Shown: piece by piece, positions 57,068-64,000 of the stretch
Layout of the letters: each line of letters begins with the position of its first letter
Position numbering within the stretch: the first letter of the stretch is position 1
Origin: Gellertiella hungarica
GTDB taxonomy: Bacteria > Pseudomonadota > Alphaproteobacteria > Rhizobiales > Rhizobiaceae
Direction of reading: 5' to 3'
NCBI RefSeq assembly: GCF_014197145.1
Contig: NZ_JACIEZ010000002.1
Location: forward strand, 744,001-808,000
DNA: 64,000 nucleotides
Notes under the pieces: model-generated
What the model was told of the DNA's origin: nothing
Database searches by the model: none
The model's input: the letters and a program-made list of their open reading frames with translations, nothing else
Translations under genes and position numbers: made by a program

Positions 57068-57367
57068 AATAATCACTTTCTCGTTATGTTCCTGTCGAAA
57101 TTCTACCAGATAGTCTGCAGTTGTGAAACTGCATTCAGTAAGACGTTCCTGTCCCTGGTCGTGTCTGTGGGTTCCAGGATGTATCGCGGGAATAAAGTTT
57201 ACGGATTTGGCATCAGAAAAAGTGGGAAAGCAATCAGCTTCCTTCCTGAGGGCAGTGATTCTGTCGTGGAGCCATGGGGCCGATTAAGAGTGGGACTTGT
57301 GTCGGCGCAACTGGAGGCACTCGGTCCGCTTCTGGCAGCGGCAGACGGCAGCGGAGCTGGTGGAGGG
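56832..57367. repeat. AT-rich insert bounded by a 27-bp direct repeat of the smc 3' end
   Basis: The last 27 bases of coding sequence before the smc stop region (56832-56858) recur exactly at 57341-57367, and similarity continues for seven more bases with one mismatch (TGAGGG shared). The segment between is AT-rich. This is the layout expected when an element integrates at a gene 3' end and duplicates it, or when a short tandem duplication captured foreign DNA. Confidence 0.8.
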
Positions 57368-57404
57368 GTGAGGGGCGGGCTCTGAGTTTGCCGATGCGAC
57401 CTTC

Positions 57405-57935
57405 CTCTGGCCTGCATGTCGCCGAGTTTGAGGCGCCGCACCCCCCTCTGCCCTGCAAACCGTCGAGTTTGAGGCACCGCACCCCCCTCTGCCCTGCCGG
57501 GCATCTCCCCCTCAAGGGGGGAGATCGGGATGGGGTTTATGATGGCAGTCCCCAGCAGACGTTTCTGCGGATGAGACGTTTGTTGTCTGGGGAAATCAAA
57601 AACCGCGAAGTCGATCTCCCCCCTTGAGGGGGAGATGCCCCGGCAGGGGCAGAGGGGGGTGCGGCACGGCAAACGCGACGCCGTGCGGGGCACACTCGAT
57701 CTCCCCCCTTGAGGGGGAGATGTCCCGGCAGGGACAGAGGGGGGGGGCGGTGCGGCAAACGCGACGCCGTGCGAGGCACACTCGATCTCCCCCCGTGAGG
57801 GGGAGATGTCCCGGTAGGGACAGAGGGGGGTGCGGCACGGCAAACGCGACGCCGTGCGGGGCACACTCGATCTCCCCCCTTGAGGGGGAGATGCCCCGGC
57901 AGGGGCAGAGGGGGGTGCAGCCCGGCAAACTCCAC
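57405..57935. repeat. array of palindromic repeats with 86-bp tandem period
   Basis: A CTCCCCCCTTGAGGGGGAG hairpin followed by TGCCCCGGCAGGGGCAGAG and GCGGCACGGCAAACGCGACG recurs at 57615, 57701, 57787 and 57872 (periods 86, 86 and 85 bp). To the left an inverted hairpin (57505-57523) is separated by a 91-bp core (57524-57614) that is nearly identical to the core at 41489-41580. This is a larger version of the 41.4-kb cluster. The units are palindromic and contiguous, without unique spacers, so this is not a CRISPR array. Confidence 0.88.
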
Positions 57936-58008
57936 GCCACGCGAGGCAAAGGAAAATGCAGCACGGCAATCTCTACGCCCCGCCGCATGGCGCATCCGGT
58001 GATGTCTC

Positions 58009-58401
58009 TCACCCCTCGCTGCGGCCGTCGCTGTCGCGATCCCGGTCGTGGTGGCGGGAGAGCGGGAAGGGCGGGAGCCAGGTTTCGCGGCGGATGGTCC
58101 AGAGTTCGTAGGTGGGGATGAAGCGGTTCGGCTCGTCGAGCGTGCCGAGATTGACCTCGGTCTCGTCGCCACTGACGGAAAAGACGGAAGAGCCGCAGGC
58201 CGGGCAGAAGTGGCGGCCGGCAAAGGCGTTGGTCTCGCCCTCGATGCGGACGGCATCGGCAGGAAAGATGGCCGAGGCGTGGAAGAGGGCGCCGTGATGC
58301 TTGCGGCAATCGAGGCAATGGCAGAGGCCGACCCGATAGGGGCGGCCGTGGGCCACGAGGCGGACGCGGCCGCAAAGACAGCCGCCGGTAACGCTTTCCA
58401 T
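58009..58401 (-). CDS. GFA family (glutathione-dependent formaldehyde-activating-like) zinc protein
   Basis: The 130-residue protein has the zinc-ligand pattern of the GFA/CENP-V family: GGCLCGRVRL (residues 7-16), GLCHCLDCRKHHGALFH (about 26-42) and HFCPACGSSVFS (about 64-75). The family includes S-hydroxymethyl-glutathione synthase and many proteins of unknown function; the activity here cannot be told. ATG 58401 has a perfect ribosome-binding site (GGAGGAG). The final residues (SRHHDRDRDSDGR) form a charged tail ending just inside the repeat array. Confidence 0.9.
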   Translation of the reverse strand: MESVTGGCLCGRVRLVAHGRPYRVGLCHCLDCRKHHGALFHASAIFPADAVRIEGETNAFAGRHFCPACGSSVFSVSGDETEVNLGTLDEPNRFIPTYELWTIRRETWLPPFPLSRHHDRDRDSDGRSEG

Positions 58402-58691
58402 GTGGTTCTCCTCCCGTCGCGTTTCAGTCATCCCCAAACGCCGAGGCACCAGGAAGGGATGCAGACAGCAAGTCACATGAGCGGGAAACGCACGGCGGGG
58501 TGGCGCCGTCCTCCTCCCGTCGCCGGACCATAGGCCTGCCACGGAAGAGAGGCAAACGGCGGATCACGAGAGCCCAAAAACCCGGCCCGGCGGGCGGTGC
58601 CGTGGCTCTCGCATCATGCGCCTGATGGCGTCGAGGTGCGCCACAGCGAAGGCAGGCGGGCGGGGGGCCGTGGACGCCCGGAATACATGCC

Positions 58692-58919
58692 TCAGCGGGC
58701 GGTCTTGCGCTTGGCGGAAGCGGCCTTCTTGCGCGGGGCGGGCGCGGGCTCCTCGGCGGGGGCGGCGGCAAGGCGGAGCGCGCGCAGCGCTTCGGTCTTC
58801 TTCTCGCGGGCGCGCACCTCGGCGGCGAGGATCTGGCGCGCCGTCTCGTTGGTCTTGTCGGCCTTTGCCTCGGCGGAAATCTTGGTGGGCTTGAAGAACG
58901 TGTCCTTGGCGGTTTCCAT
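58692..58919 (-). CDS. small basic conserved hypothetical protein
   Basis: The 75-residue protein starts METAKDTFFKPTKISAEAKA and ends in a basic, alanine-rich tail (APAPRKKAASAKRKTAR). The middle (TARQILAAEVRAREKKTEALRALRLA) should form one amphipathic helix. Similar short proteins are widespread in rhizobia and have no assigned function; the basic tail suggests nucleic-acid contact. The GGAGACACGAAAC leader gives a plausible ribosome-binding site. It lies downstream of rpsU on the same strand, 96 bases away. Confidence 0.75.
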   Translation of the reverse strand: METAKDTFFKPTKISAEAKADKTNETARQILAAEVRAREKKTEALRALRLAAAPAEEPAPAPRKKAASAKRKTAR

Positions 58920-59015
58920 GTTTCGTGTCTCCGTTGGACGGGAAGGGGCGCAGGCCCCTTCGGGATGGGCGGTCGGGAAAGGGCCGGAAGGCCCGGCAAA
59001 GGTGGTCGGCGAGCC

Positions 59016-59255
59016 TTAGCGGCCGCGCGGCGTCTTCGCCTTCGGGCCGGGCAGCAGGCCTTCGCGCTGCATCTTCTTGCGCGCCAGCTTGCGCGCGCGG
59101 CGGATGGCATCGGCCTTTTCGCGGGCACGCTTTTCCGACGGCTTCTCATAGGCGCTGCGCGCCCGCATCTCGCGGAAAAGACCTTCCCGCTGCATCTTCT
59201 TCTTCAGGACCCGGAGGGCCTGTTCCACATTGTTTTCTCTAACGATTACTTGCAA
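59016..59255 (-). CDS. rpsU: 30S ribosomal protein S21
   Basis: The product is a 79-residue S21 protein ([20 protein letters not shown], then [34 protein letters not shown]), slightly longer than E. coli S21 because of a [14 protein letters not shown] tail common in alphaproteobacteria. The start is unusual: the protein should begin MQVIV, which requires TTG at 59255. That codon has AGGAG seven bases upstream, and no ATG lies near it. S21 sits at the mRNA-decoding platform and helps initiation. rpsU and cspA are on the same strand with a terminator between. Confidence 0.95.
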   Translation of the reverse strand: MQVIVRENNVEQALRVLKKKMQREGLFREMRARSAYEKPSEKRAREKADAIRRARKLARKKMQREGLLPGPKAKTPRGR

Positions 59256-59342
59256 AAACAATCTCCTCTTGCGGCTGGCGCCGCGTTTCATGGCTTCTGG
59301 AAGAACGCTCGGACGGCCCTGCCTTCCGGCATGCCGGAGCCC

Positions 59343-59376
59343 TAAAAAGCAAAAGGCCGGGACTGCTCCCGACCTT
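59343..59376 (-). terminator. rho-independent terminator after cspA
   Basis: On the minus strand AAGGTCGGGA and TCCCGGCCTT pair and are followed by TTGCTTTTT. It lies 62 bases past the cspA stop and before rpsU. Confidence 0.85.
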
Positions 59377-59437
59377 CCGGATCATCGCCGCATCGCGTGC
59401 CAGTACATCCGTGGTCACGCGGGCAATGAAATTCGTG

Positions 59438-59647
59438 TTAGGCAGTCTGCAGGTTGTCTGCAGAGCTCTTGCCGGAACGCTTGTCCTGAACGATGTCGAA
59501 GCGGACCTTCTGGCCCTCTGCGAGACCGCGCATGCCAGCGCGTTCAACGGCGGAGATGTGGACGAAAACGTCCTGGCTGCCGTTTTCCGGCTCGATGAAG
59601 CCGAAACCCTTGGTGCTGTTGAACCACTTTACGGTGCCTGTGTTCAT
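59438..59647 (-). CDS. cspA: cold-shock protein CspA family
   Basis: The 69-residue protein is a single cold-shock domain. RNP1 is KGFGFIEP and RNP2 is VFVHIS, with aromatic residues for single-stranded nucleic acid binding. The N-terminus [17 protein letters not shown] is canonical. It probably acts as an RNA chaperone. The start at 59647 is preceded by GAAAGGA. A promoter-like element near 59771-59800 would give a leader of about 117 bases, typical for cold-shock genes whose translation is controlled by a structured 5' region. Confidence 0.96.
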   Translation of the reverse strand: MNTGTVKWFNSTKGFGFIEPENGSQDVFVHISAVERAGMRGLAEGQKVRFDIVQDKRSGKSSADNLQTA

Positions 59648-59770
59648 GAAACGATTCCTTTCAATCGTTGGAATGCCCGGCATTCGTCCCCGGGCGGGTA
59701 GATCGACGATGAAGGAAATCTGAAGAGCCGTGAAGGGTCGAGCAAACGTCGCTAGCAAGGTGCGATGAGC

Positions 59771-59800
59771 ATAATGTACTCTCTCGTGGCCGGATTACAA
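59771..59800 (-). promoter_or_regulatory. candidate cspA promoter
   Basis: On the minus strand TTGTAA (59800-59795) and TACATTAT (59778-59771) are spaced by 16 bases. Transcription starting near 59764 would give a long 5' leader for cspA. Confidence 0.5.
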
Positions 59801-60096
59801 GGGCGTGCCGGAAATTATTTCTTGGCAAGGGGTTTTTCCGGCGAATGAGATTTCCGGCAATCCGGGTTTCGCCCTTTGGTTTCAGGGGTTTCGCCGCGCT
59901 CGACCGAAGGTTTTCGCGGCCCGGAATTTCTGCCCTCTCGCCCGGCGGTGGCCCATAGCCGTAGGCGGCGCCTGTGTCATTTCCCCGACAGCGGCGCAGA
60001 TTTATCCCGCACTGCACAAATTTTACCCAAACGGGTGATTTCCTTTCCTTTTTGATTGGATTACCGTGATTTCCGGAGAGGCGGGAACGAATTCCA
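59801..60096. other. intergenic region upstream of ppdK
   Basis: About 300 bp between the cspA promoter and ppdK. Sequence composition changes to longer A/T runs (TTATTTCTTGGCAAGGGG, TTTCCTTTCCTTTTTGATTGG near 60045), consistent with promoter DNA. No gene, RNA or clear operator was recognised. Confidence 0.35.
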
Positions 60097-62772
<2,676 letters not shown>

Positions 62773-62817
62773 GCGTCGTCCAACTCTGGGCCCTTCGGGT
62801 GCGGGGGCTTCAAAGAA

Positions 62818-62995
62818 AGACTAGTCTAAATTAGAGAGTTTCGTGACGCCCCCTCTCACCCTAGATTGAGGCGTCGTGCCGACAGGCCGGGAACGCGGGG
62901 CAGGGTGGCCAGCCCTTCGCCGCATCGCCGGTCGCCTGCCTTGCTACCTGTGTTTCCCAGCGGGCAGGTTTGTTGCCACATCTTGTCAGGAGTGC
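62818..62995. repeat. structured intergenic repeat upstream of the LysE gene, copy A
   Basis: An element of about 165-180 bp starting with a 10-bp palindrome AGACTAGTCT (62818-62827) and TCTAAATTAGA, then a CCTAGATTGAGGCGTCG block, GGCCGGG, and a final conserved 60 bp (62923-62982). The final block has CCTGCC and GGCAGG arms able to form a stem. A second copy lies on the other side of the LysE gene at 63841-64000. Confidence 0.7.
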
Positions 62996-63079
62996 CGGAG
63001 ACTGGTCCGGCATGGGCGAGGGAAAGGGGAACCCCGCTCTCGCCCCCTCCTGATCTTTTCCCCAAGGGCGGAAAACCCG

Positions 63080-63093
63080 TTGGACTAGTCCAA
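63080..63093. promoter_or_regulatory. 14-bp palindromic operator candidate before lysE-like gene
   Basis: TTGGACTAGTCCAA is a perfect 14-bp palindrome 66 bases upstream of the LysE-family start. The inner ACTAGT core is shared with the AGACTAGTCT palindrome at 62818-62827. It is a plausible regulator site; the regulator is unknown. Confidence 0.5.
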
Positions 63094-63158
63094 ACCGAAC
63101 CGCGTCATTTCCGAAACAAATAATTTAAGACCAAGCGCATGTTCATCGGGAGTGCGCC

Positions 63159-63782
63159 ATGGCTTCAACCACGTTCATCAATGTCTGGATTTCGAGTTTT
63201 CTGATTTCCCTCATTCCGGGACCGGCCATGCTGTATGTCGCCGGGCAGACCCTGGCCAATGGCCCGGGTGCCGGCCGGCAGGCGGCCCTCGGCCTGCATC
63301 TCGGGCGGTATGTCCATGTGCTGGCGGCGGTCGCCAGCATTTCCCTGGCGCTGGCGGTCATGCCCCGGGTCTATGCCGCCATCCGCATCGTCGGCGCCCT
63401 CTATCTTCTGTGGCTCGGCTTTTCCGTCATCATGCAGGTCGCCGATGCCCATCTGTCCGATCCTGATGTTCCCGAGACACATGACCGCCGGTCGTTGCGT
63501 CAAAGCGCCTGGGTGGAGGTGCTGAACCCGACCACGGCGATGTTTTTCATGACCCAGCTGCCACGCTATGTCGATCCGCAGGACGAAAATCCGGTGGCCA
63601 GGCTCGTGCTCTTCGGCCTGCTGCTGAGCCTCACCGCTTCGGTGGGGGATGTGGCCAGCATGCTGTGCGCGCGCTGCCTGCGCTCCAGCCTGCGCGAGAA
63701 GGGCGGCATGATGCGCAAGGTCCAGCTCGGCGGCGGCTCGCTGCTGGTCGGGCTCGGCATGCATATCCTGCTCCCGGGCTGA
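63159..63782 (+). CDS. LysE/RhtB family amino-acid exporter
   Basis: The 207-residue protein has about six hydrophobic helices and the LysE/RhtB N-terminal signature ISSFLISLIPGPAMLYVAGQTLANGPGAGRQAALGLHLGRYVHVLAA (about 11-57). The middle has LYLLWLGFSVI and the conserved VEVLNPTTAMFFMTQLPRYV. This family exports amino acids such as lysine, homoserine or threonine; the substrate here is unknown. It stands alone between two copies of a structured repeat, with a palindromic operator candidate upstream. ATG 63159 has GGGAG nine bases upstream. Confidence 0.92.
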   Translation: MASTTFINVWISSFLISLIPGPAMLYVAGQTLANGPGAGRQAALGLHLGRYVHVLAAVASISLALAVMPRVYAAIRIVGALYLLWLGFSVIMQVADAHLSDPDVPETHDRRSLRQSAWVEVLNPTTAMFFMTQLPRYVDPQDENPVARLVLFGLLLSLTASVGDVASMLCARCLRSSLREKGGMMRKVQLGGGSLLVGLGMHILLPG

Positions 63783-63840
63783 TGGGGGAGGCGTCATCCC
63801 CGCCGCACCCTTGAACGGGTGCGAAAGCCACATGAAAACA

Positions 63841-64000
63841 AGATTAATCTAAATTAGAGAATTACGGAACAAGCGCCGTCCATCCTAGGGTGGGGCGTCG
63901 CGATGGCCGGGCGGCACGCGCCAGAGCCGCCCCTCGATAAAGGACATCCGGCCGCCTGTCTTGACCATGTGTTACCCCAGGGCAGGTATGTTGGCACATC
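63841..64000. repeat. structured intergenic repeat downstream of the LysE gene, copy B (cut by window end)
   Basis: This copy begins with palindrome AGATTAATCT and TCTAAATTAGA, continues with CCTAGGGTGGGGCGTCG and GGCCGGG blocks, and ends in the conserved segment 63945-64000 that reaches the window edge. Compared with copy A, the palindrome has changed at both paired positions (AGACTAGTCT versus AGATTAATCT), a compensatory change. Confidence 0.7.

Noticed and set aside
57086-57385. 99-residue plus-strand frame in the AT-rich insert after smc
   Set aside because: It overlaps the opposite-strand frame and runs into the smc-end repeat; no family is recognised and coding evidence is no better than for the minus frame.
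57600-57935. Regular 86-bp repeats that might suggest a CRISPR array
   Set aside because: The repeats are contiguous with no unique spacers, are palindromic, have a long period, and there are no cas genes.
62830-62985. Known riboswitch (for example cobalamin) in the repeat flanking the LysE gene
   Set aside because: A GGGAACGCGG-like string is present but the other conserved boxes are missing and there is no vitamin-related gene; left as an unassigned repeat.

Overview
The window is a GC-rich, densely coded chromosomal segment of an alphaproteobacterium, most likely a member of the Rhizobiaceae (Rhizobium/Agrobacterium/Shinella/Ensifer group). The evidence is the ctaC-ctaD-ctaB-ctaF-ctaG-ctaE-DUF983-SURF1-ispH-thrB-rnhA gene order, the ThrB-type homoserine kinase, an IalB-family protein, a CcrM-type GANTC methyltransferase, the mutY / dciA-dsbA-smc neighbourhood, pyruvate phosphate dikinase, and rhizobial-style GC-rich intergenic palindromes. 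No rRNA, tRNA or CRISPR array was recognised. Family calls rest on motifs and recall; no database search was run.

Layout. 1-8.1 kb: a histidine phosphatase cut by the left edge, fabI, a DnaJ-like protein, a 17-kDa-antigen-like lipoprotein, pdxH, a TSUP transporter, a small toxin-antitoxin-like island (5.1-6.0 kb), tldD and an ialB-like gene. 8.5-18.5 kb: the aa3 cytochrome oxidase operon with an FNR/FixK-type box next to its start, DUF983, SURF1, a duplicated structured intergenic element, then ispH, thrB and rnhA. 18.5-19.7 kb: a compact island with a convergent HigA/HigB-like pair and a second module whose toxin is 5'-truncated. 19.7-21.9 kb: peroxiredoxin, a DsbD-N-domain protein and YqgE. 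21.9-32.8 kb: one giant type-I-secreted repeat adhesin of about 3,600 residues, split by a G6-tract frameshift just before its RTX/secretion domain. 33.1-39.4 kb: a thrC - M16 peptidase - GNAT - degenerate GGDEF/EAL operon. 39.7-45.8 kb: a lipoprotein, a lipid kinase, a HAD hydrolase, a GntR regulator, ccrM, and a Panacea/membrane-protein pair. 45.8-53.2 kb: a frameshifted TPR/GT41 glycosyltransferase, a HAD phosphatase with mutY, a GT25 glycosyltransferase, an O-antigen-ligase-like protein, dciA and a DsbA-like lipoprotein. 53.4-57.4 kb: smc, followed by a short AT-rich insert bounded by a duplication of the smc 3' end. 57.4-64 kb: a tandem palindrome array, a GFA-family protein, rpsU, cspA, ppdK, and a LysE exporter between two copies of a structured repeat.

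Functionally the window is mostly housekeeping: aerobic respiration and its assembly factors, threonine and isoprenoid synthesis, chromosome maintenance (SMC, DciA, CcrM, MutY) and lipid synthesis. Accessory insertions break this up: three toxin-antitoxin-like islands, surface and glycan functions, and the giant adhesin. Three separate genes (antitoxin near 5.70 kb, adhesin at 22.97 kb, glycosyltransferase near 46.71 kb) each look broken by one small indel. These could be real pseudogenes, phase-variable tracts or sequencing errors.
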